Positions 10,085-19,205 of a stretch of DNA of 64,000 nucleotides are shown one piece after another (position 1 is the stretch's first letter; every line of letters starts with the position of its first letter). The position numbers and the translations under genes are program-made. The notes below the pieces were generated by a model. The model did not search any database. It was not told the DNA's origin and saw only the letters and a list, made by a program, of their open reading frames with translations. Source of the DNA: Rivularia sp. MS3 (GTDB lineage Bacteria > Cyanobacteriota > Cyanobacteriia > Cyanobacteriales > Nostocaceae); the NCBI GenBank assembly GCA_019192545.1, contig JAHCMI010000004.1:1-64000 (forward strand), read 5' to 3'.

Positions 10085-10456
10085 ATGAGCTTTAAAACCT
10101 TTCAATCAAATTTATCTCATCTACGTCCTTGGCTCACCTTATTCGCAATTGTTTGGTTGCTGGGTACCTTCGGCTTAGGTTGGTTGGTTAATTCGTTATT
10201 AATTATTCTTGGGTTGCTGTTTGTAGCGCCTATTTTGGCTTTCTTCGGGTTTCGTTGGTGGTTGCAACGTAATCTGATTACCGATAACTGTCCGGTTTGC
10301 TCTGCACAGATTACGGGTTTAAACAATACTCAGCTACAATGTCCTAGCTGTGGCGAAAAATTGCTCGTACAAAATAGGACTCTGCAACGCTTCACTCCAG
10401 AAGGAACTATTGACGTGAGTGCAGTAGAAGTACCAGCAAAATCAATTGAAGAGTAA
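10085..10456 (+). CDS. Small membrane protein with C-terminal zinc ribbon
   Basis: A 123-residue protein. Two hydrophobic segments (about 15-35 and 36-58) are followed by a basic stretch and a four-cysteine zinc ribbon, CPVC then CPSC about 18 residues later. The tail is acidic. The start is supported by AGAAGGAGACTTGG upstream. I do not know a named family; a membrane-anchored protein with a cytosolic metal-binding knuckle is all that can be said. It is monocistronic. Confidence 0.7.
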   Translation: MSFKTFQSNLSHLRPWLTLFAIVWLLGTFGLGWLVNSLLIILGLLFVAPILAFFGFRWWLQRNLITDNCPVCSAQITGLNNTQLQCPSCGEKLLVQNRTLQRFTPEGTIDVSAVEVPAKSIEE

Positions 10457-10550
10457 AATCTCCGTTAATGATTGGCAAATTCAAATTAGATGTATAACAC
10501 CCATTACTTTGTCAAACAAGGAATTAAAACCTTTATGTCTTGACATTTCA

Positions 10551-10991
10551 TTATTTTTGTGGCATCTTCTGTTGGGATATTAAGAGGGTGTAGGAATGCT
10601 GCTGTTTAGACAAATCGCCTATATACAACGAGTACTTTCCTGCTTGCCAATATCCAGAAATTTCTGGCTTATCTTGAGAATAACTATCTCCTAATACGCA
10701 AAAACGACCTTCTGGACCGTCAATTAATAATGTTGGCTTTCCTTTGCTTTCTACACTCAAGCGTAAGTAAGGTAGTGATTCTGCAACTTCTATAACCTGG
10801 CTGGGAGTCGCACCAATGTTGCCACAATTACTTTTTTCAAATCCTCCAGATGTACCGCTAAGAGTTAGGGGATCTGGTTGAAAATCGCGTTCAAGTTGTA
10901 TAACATCAGCTTTGGCCAGTTGAATGCTAGTAAAAATTAGGCTTAAGGCCAAAACTATCGGGGCAAATTTAATTAAGGTGGAAGTTTTCAT
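10551..10991 (-). CDS. Secreted protein of unknown function
   Basis: A 146-residue protein with a clear signal peptide (KFAPIVLALSLIFTSIQLAKA, cleavage likely near Ala28-Asp29). The mature part is mostly beta-like and has two Cys (in KSNCGN and GRFCVLG) that may form a disulfide outside the cytoplasm. Phrases such as LLIDGPEGRFCVLGDS and YSLYIGD look like a small beta-sandwich. I recognise no named family, though it looks like a conserved cyanobacterial protein. It is convergent with the zinc-ribbon gene. Confidence 0.65.
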   Translation of the reverse strand: MKTSTLIKFAPIVLALSLIFTSIQLAKADVIQLERDFQPDPLTLSGTSGGFEKSNCGNIGATPSQVIEVAESLPYLRLSVESKGKPTLLIDGPEGRFCVLGDSYSQDKPEISGYWQAGKYSLYIGDLSKQQHSYTLLISQQKMPQK

Positions 10992-11310
10992 TTTTACAAT
11001 AATGCTTTTGTAATTCTATGCAAGCGTATTTAAATAATTAATATTTAATCGGCACAAGTTTATCTTCAGTTGCAAAATCCTTAATCCGCATGTTTTCGAT
11101 TTATCTGGTAACAATCTATTTATTTGTATATATTTAATCTTGAATTATTTTCTGTATCTCCGACTGTATCAAAGGACTATACCAAGTAACCTTTAGTTGT
11201 CTTATACACAGTTATTTTAGATAAAATTACATATATAACCGCCTATTACAGTATATATATATTTATTTGTTGTCATATAAATTTCCCTTTCGGAGAGATA
11301 GAAAACATTC

Positions 11311-11658
11311 ATGAATCCTCAAAAACAAGAAAATTTGAACGAATATCGCCTCCAGAAGCTAGTTACTCAAATTAATTCGCAATCAACAGAACTTGCTCCT
11401 TTGCCAATTTTGACAACTTATAAATTACACCCAAGAAGTATTATTTTTTACGCAATCGAAGCAATCAACTGGTTTTATTGCTTGCGTGCGATCGCCAAAG
11501 TAATAGTTGTAATAGTCGGATTGTTGCTCGGTTTTGCTATCTTACAGGCAGCGCTAAAACTGATTGCTTCTGTTATAAGTATGGCATTGCTAGCAGGATT
11601 AGTGTACCTTGGATACAATTTTTTCGTGGCTGGTAACAGTTCTCAAATAAAAGAATAA
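11311..11658 (+). CDS. Small membrane protein of unknown function
   Basis: A 115-residue protein with a polar N-terminal 50 residues followed by two adjoining hydrophobic segments (about 66-85 and 87-107). The start ATG has a good ribosome binding site (CGGAGAG about 12 bases upstream). It ends 61 bp before the RDD-pentapeptide gene in the same direction, so the two may be co-expressed. No family recognised. Confidence 0.6.
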   Translation: MNPQKQENLNEYRLQKLVTQINSQSTELAPLPILTTYKLHPRSIIFYAIEAINWFYCLRAIAKVIVVIVGLLLGFAILQAALKLIASVISMALLAGLVYLGYNFFVAGNSSQIKE

Positions 11659-11719
11659 TTTATTTCTACCCTACGCTACATTTTTTGCGTAAAAATTACA
11701 ATTATAGGAACGGTGTTAA

Positions 11720-13879
11720 ATGGCAACTCCAACGGTGAGGAGAAGTAGCAATCAATTGGCACACCCAAAACAGACTCGAAAAACTAATCCGCTCTCGCTT
11801 TCTTCACGGCGAGTTGCGGCATGGGTCGCAGAAATAACGCTTTGTGCCGTCAGCGGGTTAGTACCTTTTGGCATTGGCGCATATGCAAATACTAGAACTA
11901 ATATGGAGCGCGTACCGCTTAACCCGGTACTAGTAGCAGCGGAAAGAACAATTGCTTATCCGTTGGCTTTGCCGATAAGTTATGGTACCCGCAATGTCGC
12001 ATGGTCTACTAATTTTTTATGGACGGTCGCAATATTAGCTCCTCTCTCACTCAGCAGCTGGCAATGGTATTTATTGGCTAAAACTGGCAGTACTACTCCT
12101 AAGCGTTTGTTTGGAGTTAAAGTAGTTACCCAGAAAAATCAACCACCCGGTTTTAGGGCTGTTGTACTACGAGAAGGAAGTCGCCTGGCTCTACCGATTT
12201 CCGCAGCTTATATGTTGTGGCGCTACACTTTATTATTCCCAAATCTTGGTATTTTCGCAGTATTGGCATTGTTAATGTCGCTTGCTGAAGCAATGGGTTT
12301 CCCGATGTTGCGTCAAGGTCGCTCGATTCACGATCGAGTTGCAGGAACTTACACGGTTGATGCCACTATTCCTTTCGACCCCTCACTTTTACGCAGCAAG
12401 AATAAGTCTGGGTGGGCGCAAGGAGACGAAGAAGCAGCGATAGAATCAATTGTTGTCACACCTCAAAATCAAAACCAAAACCAAAACCAGAAAAAGGATA
12501 ATTTATTGGTTTGGATGCGGCAAAACCCCAGCTTAACGTTGCTTGGAGTGGCACTATTAAGCATGGCTGGAGTATTAATCACTTTAGTTGGCACTCAAAT
12601 TTATATTCAAAATCAAGAAAATCAAAAAGCCAGACAGCAAAGTAATAGCAGGCAGTTCTTGGCACTAGAACAACAGTATTATGGTAATTCTGGAGCCAAT
12701 AAACAAAATACAGTTGTAGCTTTAGGAACCTTAAAAGATTCGCAAGCTACCAAATTTCTCGTTGGTTTATTAGTCAAAGAAAACGACCCAAATTTAGTAC
12801 AAAGTATCCAGCAGGCTTTGGTCACTGTTGGTCCTCAAGCTATTGGGGAGCTTAAAAGAATGAATCTTTTATTGGAACGGGAGTTGGATTCTCTACCTAG
12901 TAATAGAACCAGAGAACGAGAATTACGAGAAAAAAGTTTGTATGCAAATCAACAGGCAATTAATAAAATTCTATTTGTTTATAACGGTCAAACAAATGGT
13001 ATTAATTTAAGCCGCATTCAACTATCTCAAAACGGGGAAGGGAAAAATTCTGGTTTCAACCTGGCATTAGACAAAGTTGATTTATGGGGAATTGATTTCA
13101 AGTATGCAAATTTGGATAAAGCCAGTTTTAGCGGTAGTCGTTTCCGCGGACCGGGTGAAGATGGTCGTTGGGATACCTATGATGATTGGATTAGCGATTT
13201 AAGCCAAGCCCAGCTAAAACAAGCGAATTTAAGCGGTGCCAATCTTAGTCGCGTTTTAATGGTTCGGACAAATTTTAGCCGTTCAAACTTGAATAAAGCT
13301 AACTTATCGGCTGCGCGTTTGGTTGGCGCAAACCTTAGTAGCGCCTTACTAGCAAAAGCGGATTTACGCAATGCTGTTTTAGAGAATGCAAGTTTAACAG
13401 GAGCAGATTTGGGTGAAGCCAGATTAAACGATGCCGATTTATACGGCGCTCGTTTAGGTCGTGTTGTTGCCATCGGAACGCAGCTATCTAACGCTAATTT
13501 AATCAAAACTGAGTGGCAAGGAGCCGATTTGTCTTCAGCTTATCTTGACCGCGCTAATCTAAGTAATGCTAATTTAAGTGCTGCAAGACTTACTGGTGCT
13601 ATTTTACGCTCTACTAATTTACAAAACGCTAACTTACGAAATGCAGACCTTAGTCTTGCCGATTTGCGGGGTGCGAATTTAGCAGGAGCAGATTTTCAGG
13701 GAACAATACTCTCTGCAAGGCAGCAAAATCCAGCAGACAAGTTTGTAGATACTCCTACAACTGGAATTCAGTCTGCTGTTGTTAGAGGAGTTGATTTTAG
13801 TCAAGTTAAAAATTTAGATGATAATCAAAAAGCTTATATTTGTACTCAAGGAGGTTTTCATAATAAGTATTGTCCGTAG
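11720..13879 (+). CDS. RDD-domain membrane protein fused to pentapeptide repeats
   Basis: A 719-residue modular protein. Residues about 28-215 form an RDD domain: SRRVAAWVAEITL, the PKRLFGVKVV motif and GRSIHDRVAGTYTV, with several transmembrane segments. A Gln/Asn-rich linker and a further transmembrane helix (about 270-295) follow, then an Ala/Leu-rich helical stretch that could be HEAT-like (about 320-400). Residues about 430-690 are pentapeptide repeats (A(D/N)LxX), which form a right-handed quadrilateral beta helix. Membrane anchoring plus a protein-interaction rod suggests a scaffold, but no partner is indicated. The ATG at 11720 has AGGAA upstream. Confidence 0.8.
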   Translation: MATPTVRRSSNQLAHPKQTRKTNPLSLSSRRVAAWVAEITLCAVSGLVPFGIGAYANTRTNMERVPLNPVLVAAERTIAYPLALPISYGTRNVAWSTNFLWTVAILAPLSLSSWQWYLLAKTGSTTPKRLFGVKVVTQKNQPPGFRAVVLREGSRLALPISAAYMLWRYTLLFPNLGIFAVLALLMSLAEAMGFPMLRQGRSIHDRVAGTYTVDATIPFDPSLLRSKNKSGWAQGDEEAAIESIVVTPQNQNQNQNQKKDNLLVWMRQNPSLTLLGVALLSMAGVLITLVGTQIYIQNQENQKARQQSNSRQFLALEQQYYGNSGANKQNTVVALGTLKDSQATKFLVGLLVKENDPNLVQSIQQALVTVGPQAIGELKRMNLLLERELDSLPSNRTRERELREKSLYANQQAINKILFVYNGQTNGINLSRIQLSQNGEGKNSGFNLALDKVDLWGIDFKYANLDKASFSGSRFRGPGEDGRWDTYDDWISDLSQAQLKQANLSGANLSRVLMVRTNFSRSNLNKANLSAARLVGANLSSALLAKADLRNAVLENASLTGADLGEARLNDADLYGARLGRVVAIGTQLSNANLIKTEWQGADLSSAYLDRANLSNANLSAARLTGAILRSTNLQNANLRNADLSLADLRGANLAGADFQGTILSARQQNPADKFVDTPTTGIQSAVVRGVDFSQVKNLDDNQKAYICTQGGFHNKYCP

Positions 13880-14076
13880 GAAGATTATTAGATTGGGAGC
13901 ATAGGGGAAAAGGAGATAGGGAAATAATTTTTAATTACTAACCTCTTATTCTTAACTCCTAACTCTTAAATGTTTTGGCATAAATTTAAAATCTTTCTAA
14001 GAAAAGTTTGGGAGAAGAACATCTTCCCTGTAACTTTACGCAAACCTAAAATCCAAAATTGTTTGGGGGTTGTAAA

Positions 14077-14571
14077 ATGAAATTTCTGAAGTATTTAGCG
14101 TCCGCAGCCGTAATTAGTTCGAGTTTTAGTCTGGCTTTATTGACTAAACCCGTACAAGCTCAAGTTGCATACGGTAGTTATATTGGTGTAGGTCCTACTG
14201 TCGGTATTTCCGATGGCGCTCAAGTTGGTGGAGTTCTTGGAGTCCGCTACAAGCTATTAGAAACACCCATATCTTTCCGTACCCAAGCATTAATTGGTGA
14301 AAATACTGCGGTTGTGCCTATGGTGTCTTACGATGTTCCTCTTAACTGGCAGACTGATGCTTATCTAGGAGCGGGATTAGTTTTGGCTGGTGGAGATACG
14401 CCTTCTCCCGTAGGTAATAAAGTCAGTTTTGCTTTGCAACCGGGTGTTGATTATATGGTACCCAATAGCAATACTGTAATTTTCGGTAATGCTATTATTG
14501 CTTTCGACGCTTATCGCGACCAGAGTAATACCGCTGTTTCCATACAAGGTGGTGTGGGTTTAAGGTTTTAA
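14077..14571 (+). CDS. Secreted beta-rich protein, possibly outer-membrane barrel
   Basis: A 164-residue protein from the ATG at 14077; a TTG six codons earlier is less likely because MKFLKYLASAAVISSS starts a standard signal peptide with cleavage after PVQAQ. The mature part alternates polar and hydrophobic residues in short strands (VGPTVGISDG, VGGVLGVRYKL, YLGAGLVLAGG) and ends in a terminal aromatic, VGLRF, as outer-membrane barrel proteins do. This supports a small barrel, but about 135 mature residues allow only a small one. No family name recognised. Confidence 0.65.
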   Translation: MKFLKYLASAAVISSSFSLALLTKPVQAQVAYGSYIGVGPTVGISDGAQVGGVLGVRYKLLETPISFRTQALIGENTAVVPMVSYDVPLNWQTDAYLGAGLVLAGGDTPSPVGNKVSFALQPGVDYMVPNSNTVIFGNAIIAFDAYRDQSNTAVSIQGGVGLRF

Positions 14572-14589
14572 AGGCAATGGGAAATAAGC

Positions 14590-14622
14590 TTAGAAACCTG
14601 GTTGAAAACACTAGGTTTCTAA
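14590..14622 (+). terminator. Hairpin after the secreted beta-rich protein gene
   Basis: TAGAAACCTGG at 14591-14601 pairs, with one mismatch, with CTAGGTTTCTA at 14611-14621, and AT-rich DNA follows. It sits 20 bp past the stop codon and can act as a terminator; similar AAACC-GGTTT hairpins occur elsewhere in the window. Confidence 0.5.
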
Positions 14623-14879
14623 ATTTATTTGAGTATATATTTTATAATAATTAATTCGATAGACACATTTTCAAGTTAAAATTCTATGGTTGAAGTTGCT
14701 TAATTCTTGCATATAAGCACTTGGATGAGTGTTTGAGATTCACGTAGACTTTGAAACATATTTTTTTCAAAATAATTAATCAGAAGTAAGATAGAAAAAT
14801 CAACAAACTATACTTGGAATTACAAAAATAATTAGGTATATAGGAATCCGGTTTGAATATTGAAAAAAATTAGGTATTT

Positions 14880-15005
14880 GTAGGGTGCGTTATGACTTTA
14901 GTCTAACGCACCGAAATCCTTACATATTGGTGCGTTGCGCTATGTCCTATCGGACACGCTGAGCCGCACGCTCCGCGTGAACGCTAACGCGACAACACAC
15001 CCTAA
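14880..15005. repeat. Interspersed palindromic repeat in the gap 14572-15128
   Basis: GGTGCGTTA at 14884-14892 pairs with TAACGCACC at 14904-14912, followed by a GC-rich segment full of small palindromes (about 14930-14995), ending in ACACACCCT. The same GGTGYGTTA-type arms occur at 30431-30492. This is a non-coding repeat class common between cyanobacterial genes. The rest of the gap is AT-rich with nothing recognised. Confidence 0.5.
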
Positions 15006-15128
15006 GTGTTTTTCAGAAATCAAATAGTAATCCTATATTTTGTAGTAATTTAGAATACTATTAATTTCAATTATTCAATAAAATTATTTCAAAAAAATTA
15101 TATTTTAAGGGAACTTAAACAGTAATTT

Positions 15129-15482
15129 ATGCTTCTTATATTGCATAGTTATGTTTATGGTGTTAGGAAAACAAAGCATAATTACTCACAACTATATAGA
15201 GTAGATAATCGTAAAATAAATATGAATTTTGCATTTAGTAGAGAGACAACTGAAGTTACATCTCAACAAATTAAGCAAGTTAAGCAGTGGATTTATCAAT
15301 GCTTAGAAATTGACAAAGATATTTCTATTTGCTTGAGTCAATTACAGTGCAAAGAAGCTGACTGTCCGCCAATTGAAACGGTTATATCAATCATGGATAA
15401 TCCCGTGCAGCAGTATAAAATTCACAAAAAAATTGCGGACATTGAACTTGCAGATATTTCTCTTCTTGCAGACAAAAATTAA
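15129..15482 (+). CDS. Small protein with a CPPIETVI motif, unknown function
   Basis: Up to 117 residues from the ATG at 15129; an internal ATG at 15222 (MNFAFSRE) gives 86 residues and may be the true start because the first 31 residues look unstructured. Neither start has a good ribosome binding site. The core has a helical stretch (QQIKQVKQWIYQCLEI), the cysteine-bearing motif CKEADCPPIETVI and a Lys-rich stretch containing YKIHKKIADI. I have a vague sense of small bacterial proteins with a CPPxETVI motif but cannot name a function. The DNA around it is very AT-rich. Confidence 0.5.
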   Translation: MLLILHSYVYGVRKTKHNYSQLYRVDNRKINMNFAFSRETTEVTSQQIKQVKQWIYQCLEIDKDISICLSQLQCKEADCPPIETVISIMDNPVQQYKIHKKIADIELADISLLADKN

Positions 15483-15940
15483 TTTTCTTAATTCAGCAAA
15501 TATCTCAGTACCATAATTTTTTTATACTGATTGCCAAAATAATTCTTATTTTGGTTGTATTTCTGAAATATTTGTTGAATCTATTGCTATCAATTTTCAT
15601 AGTTTACTTAAAAATCATTTATATTCGTATTTCTGCATGTCAAACATGTAAACCATATGATGTATTAAATACAAAAAACTTTCTTTATTTTAAAAAACAT
15701 CGTTATATCTTACACATTAATCATTCAAAAATACTAAATATTACTGTTGAAAAATATGTCATTATCGACTAAATCTAAATATTTCAAAAAATATTTATTT
15801 TTTTAGTGAAAAATAATTTGTTATGATTAAAAAGTATTAAGAAAAAATTAGTAATTAGTAGTTGGGATGAAGGTGATGCTAGCAGTAACTAACAACCAAT
15901 AACTAAATACTAACTATTGACAAGTAATGGAACTCAGATA
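15483..15940. other. AT-rich gap before folE
   Basis: Contains one open frame (15551-15772, TTG start) with a hydrophobic N-terminus but low-complexity, AT-driven composition; I do not call it. Bases about 15848-15930 contain short AGTTGG/TAACTA-type direct repeats like those elsewhere in the window. Confidence 0.35.
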
Positions 15941-16597
15941 ATGACTCTATCTATTCGTCCTGAACTACCTTCTTCTAATCGGACGTTATCGTCTTTATCC
16001 AAACAGGAAGCTCATCCTCCAAATGTAACCGAAGCAGAAATGATGGAGGCTGTACGTACTTTGCTGATTGGATTGGGAGAAGATCCAGAACGTGAAGGAC
16101 TAAAAGATACACCAAAAAGAGTTGTCAAAGCTTTACAGTTTCTCACAAAAGGATATCATCAGTCTCTCGATGAACTGTTAAATGGTGCTGTATTTACAGA
16201 AGATGCCAACGAAATGGTATTAGTGAGAGATATCGATATTTTTAGTTCTTGCGAACACCATATTTTACCAGTTATTGGTCGCGCCCATGTAGCCTATATT
16301 CCAAATGGAAAGGTAATCGGATTATCTAAAGTTGCTCGAATTTGCGAAATGTATGCAAGACGCTTACAGGTGCAGGAACGTCTTACCGTACAAATTGCTG
16401 ATGCACTACAAGGTTTATTAAAACCACAAGGGGTGGCTGTGGTTTTAGAAGCTAGTCACATGTGTATGGTAATGCGTGGAGTACAAAAACCAGGTTCTTG
16501 GACTGTAACTAGCGCAATGCGCGGAGTATTTGCTGAAGATGCAAGAACTCGCGAGGAATTTATGAATTTGATACGACACAAGCCCAGTTTTGGGTAA
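15941..16597 (+). CDS. folE: GTP cyclohydrolase I
   Basis: A 218-residue cytosolic enzyme that converts GTP to 7,8-dihydroneopterin triphosphate, the first step of folate and pterin synthesis. The zinc ligands are present: Cys104 and His107 in SSCEHHILP and Cys175 in [10 protein letters not shown]. The GLSKVARI substrate motif is intact as well. The ATG at 15941 is preferred to a TTG eight codons upstream. The N-terminal 30 residues are a variable extension. It appears monocistronic, with a convergent pentapeptide gene downstream. Confidence 0.95.
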   Translation: MTLSIRPELPSSNRTLSSLSKQEAHPPNVTEAEMMEAVRTLLIGLGEDPEREGLKDTPKRVVKALQFLTKGYHQSLDELLNGAVFTEDANEMVLVRDIDIFSSCEHHILPVIGRAHVAYIPNGKVIGLSKVARICEMYARRLQVQERLTVQIADALQGLLKPQGVAVVLEASHMCMVMRGVQKPGSWTVTSAMRGVFAEDARTREEFMNLIRHKPSFG

Positions 16598-16639
16598 AAA
16601 TAGTGAGACGTAGCAGCGCTACGTCTCTACTAAATAATG

Positions 16640-17188
16640 TTAGTGACTGCCAGCCCAACTTACCCATCTATGAGGTATACCTGTAGGATGTTGTGTTTGG
16701 TTAATGTCTTGATTTGTAATGTTTGATTTAGTTAAATCCACATTACAAATATCTGCTTCATTAATGTTGCTATTAGATAAATTAGCGTAGTTTAGATTCG
16801 CTTTAGTTAAGTCAGCACCGCTAAGTTCGGCTTCTGTAAGATTAGCTTCATGCATATTCGCATTTACTAAGTTAGCGCTTCTTAAATCTGCTTTTTGCAA
16901 ATTAGCTCTTTCTAACTTTGCATTAATTAGCTCGGCACCAATTAGATTTATCTCGCTGAGATTCGCACCACTTAAATCTGCCCCGCTTAAATCTGCATCA
17001 GTTAAATTTGCTCGACTTAAGTTGCATCCTCTTAGTTTAGCTCCACTTAAATCTGCTCCACTTAAATCGGCAGCACATAAATTTATACCACTTAAATCGG
17101 TATTTTTTAGATTTGCTTGATGGAGAATAGCTCCACTAAAATCTTTTTCTCCTGCCCCATGTCGGCTTAAAAGCTTGTTAGCGTCCAT
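16640..17188 (-). CDS. Pentapeptide repeat protein
   Basis: A 182-residue protein made almost entirely of A(D/N)LSX pentapeptide repeats from about residue 18 to 165, predicted to fold as a right-handed quadrilateral beta helix. There is no signal peptide or membrane segment, so it is probably cytosolic. The ATG at 17188 is preferred over a GTG three codons upstream because AAAAGG sits about 8 bases before it. The closing segment (GIPHRWVSWAGSH) is not repeat. Such proteins are abundant in cyanobacteria and most have no known function. Confidence 0.85.
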   Translation of the reverse strand: MDANKLLSRHGAGEKDFSGAILHQANLKNTDLSGINLCAADLSGADLSGAKLRGCNLSRANLTDADLSGADLSGANLSEINLIGAELINAKLERANLQKADLRSANLVNANMHEANLTEAELSGADLTKANLNYANLSNSNINEADICNVDLTKSNITNQDINQTQHPTGIPHRWVSWAGSH

Positions 17189-17533
17189 ATTTTTCACCTT
17201 TTTGTTTAACTAATAAGTAAAATAAGTAAGTTCGTAAATCGAGATACATTTATGAACGGTAAATTACAAATCTTACCTATTTACCTATTTACTTTCTCAA
17301 ACTTGAAGTTAAACTCAATAAACTTATTCTGCTAAATTTTTTTTAAGATGAAGCGTTTACTTAAACTAATGATGCAAAAATTCTAAAAAGTTTTCCGTTA
17401 TTATTAAATAATTTGAATGTTCATACTTTATCCTTTGAGACGCGATATAATGCCCTAATATGTTAACGAACCCCTTAAGTATTAATAAAAGTGAAGGCTA
17501 ACGGGCAAACAAGGAGAATCGCGTCTTTAATCT
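17189..17533. other. Gap between two reverse-strand genes
   Basis: AT-rich, with no ORF or RNA gene recognised. It should contain the promoter of the pentapeptide gene and the 3' end signals of the SGNH hydrolase gene. Confidence 0.35.
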
Positions 17534-18529
17534 TTATTTAAATAATCCTACTTTAGAATAATTTTGTCTATCTTGCTGTAGCAATTCCAATAATTTTTGT
17601 TCAATTACCTGACTAATTAACTGATTTCCTTGCAAATTAAAATGAATGTGGTCGTGATACAAAGCTTTTGGATTTTGGGAAGCATTAAATATAGGCAAAA
17701 AATCTATATATATTATACCTCTGGCTTTAGTAAATTCTTTTAAACGTTGACGTTCTTTTATCTCATAATCGCGGGGTCCTGGTTGCCCTATTTCTCGCAA
17801 TAACGGAGTCATAGCTAATAGAAACTCCGCCTTGTTTTGCCGAGTTAATTCTTGAATTTTAGCAATAGCTTCTAGGTTTCGAGCCACGCGATCGCCACTT
17901 TCGTTTTGTATTTCTTTCAGTCCGGGTATCGGTTTCTGCTTTAGAATATAGCGGTTGAATATTTCCACTAATGCTAAAGCTGGTTTTTGCGAGGGGTAAT
18001 TGCGATCGCGTCCAACTTGTAGTGAAGTCGGTGTGGTTGAAAATAAATCATCGGTATTAATTAGCAACACAATAGCTTTTGAACCAAAGCTGCCAAACCT
18101 TTGTAAATAAGCTAATTCGTTTCTCGGTCCCCATGAATTAGCTGAAGCATTTAATACTTCTATTTGTGTAATATCCTGAGATAGTTCGGATAAATTGGAT
18201 TTCAAGGAACCGATGATTAAATTAGAAATTGTATTCTTTTGATCTGTCCACCAACCACCATTAGCTATAGAGTCTCCTAAAAGCATTATTCGCATCGTTG
18301 AAGATAAAGGTGTTTGTTGAATATCGACACCTCGCATTGAATACTGATTAATCTCGATACGATTGCCAAAGCGACGGGTACGCTGGGAAGGAGTCAATAA
18401 ATAACCGATTTTTTCGTCACCAATGTAAGTCAGAGGATTGCCGAAACCAAACAGCAAGCGCAATCCAATTTCTGTAGTTACAAGTATTCCGACAATTGAC
18501 GTAACAATAATTAATAAAATAAATCTCAC
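17534..18529 (-). CDS. SGNH/GDSL-type hydrolase, membrane anchored
   Basis: A 331-residue protein. An N-terminal hydrophobic segment (about 3-27) is a signal or anchor, so the catalytic domain is probably outside the cytoplasm. The block I motif MLLGDSIANGG has the nucleophile Ser87, and block V, DHIHFNLQGN, supplies Asp293 and His296. An Asn in NASANSWGPRNE fits the block III region. This is the family of lipases, acyl esterases and cell-surface deacetylases. It starts with GTG, with AAAGG about 10 bases upstream. The substrate is unknown. Confidence 0.78.
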   Translation of the reverse strand: MRFILLIIVTSIVGILVTTEIGLRLLFGFGNPLTYIGDEKIGYLLTPSQRTRRFGNRIEINQYSMRGVDIQQTPLSSTMRIMLLGDSIANGGWWTDQKNTISNLIIGSLKSNLSELSQDITQIEVLNASANSWGPRNELAYLQRFGSFGSKAIVLLINTDDLFSTTPTSLQVGRDRNYPSQKPALALVEIFNRYILKQKPIPGLKEIQNESGDRVARNLEAIAKIQELTRQNKAEFLLAMTPLLREIGQPGPRDYEIKERQRLKEFTKARGIIYIDFLPIFNASQNPKALYHDHIHFNLQGNQLISQVIEQKLLELLQQDRQNYSKVGLFK

Positions 18530-18584
18530 CGTTTAATACCTTTTTGGTGTAGTGGCACAAATTACACCAATATACACGACGGCC

Positions 18585-18660
18585 ATAAGTAGTTTGGAGT
18601 TAGGAGTTAGGAGTTAAAAATTCCCAATTGTCTATCCCCAATTGCCAATTACCATTCTTT
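18585..18660. repeat. Short tandem heptamer-type repeat
   Basis: Two to three copies of GGAGTTA followed by related CCCAATT/GCCAATT units. One of the family of short tandem repeats scattered through the window. Confidence 0.5.
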
Positions 18661-18781
18661 GTTTACTTTTCTTAAGAAAATTGTTATCAAAATGTTTTGC
18701 TTATATCTGCTTATATAGAAAGTAACGGACTAAAATCAAGGCGGATAATTCGTCAAAGTTGATAAGGGAGGATTATTTTTT

Positions 18782-18922
18782 ATGTCCGATTTAAATCGTG
18801 GAATAATGAAGTTTAAGGGTGCGGATACTCCTAAAGCTGTAACTATTTCTACCGTTCTGCTTTTAGGTTCCATTGCATTACTTATATTTTGGGCACTACA
18901 GGTCGCTTACGCGGTAAACTAG
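18782..18922 (+). CDS. 46-residue single-pass membrane protein
   Basis: The reading frame MSDLNRGIMKFKGADTPKAV, a 22-residue hydrophobic helix (about 21-43) and a short tail ends at a TAG at 18920-18922. GGGAGGA lies about 10 bases before the ATG, the strongest ribosome binding site in this part of the window. This argues for a real, well-translated gene despite its size. A polar, basic N-terminus and one helix are typical of small photosynthetic membrane subunits and assembly factors of cyanobacteria, but I cannot name it with confidence. Confidence 0.7.
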   Translation: MSDLNRGIMKFKGADTPKAVTISTVLLLGSIALLIFWALQVAYAVN

Positions 18923-19205
18923 AAAACTAGCTACTCCAGAAATTAGGGCGCGAAATGTATTACGAATGTGTTAAGCCTGTAGACTCTTCTTTATGTTTCT
19001 ATTTGTAAAGAAATGTTGAGCGGGACACCATCATAATTATGAATTCTTGTTTATTGCTGAGCGTTCATTAGACGAGTTACGTTGGATTCTAAGGGGCGAT
19101 GATTAAATTATTTTCACCCCTTAGACCGTTATTATTTTCTGTTATTAGCCTCATTAAAGTCTTTATTTTGGATTTTAGATTAAAGATAAATCAAAAATCA
19201 TTCAT

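Noticed and set aside
13177-13506. Reverse-strand ORF of 109 codons
   Set aside because: Antisense shadow of the pentapeptide repeats of the RDD-fusion gene.
15551-15772. 73-codon ORF with TTG start and hydrophobic N-terminus
   Set aside because: AT-driven composition, no ribosome binding site and no motif.
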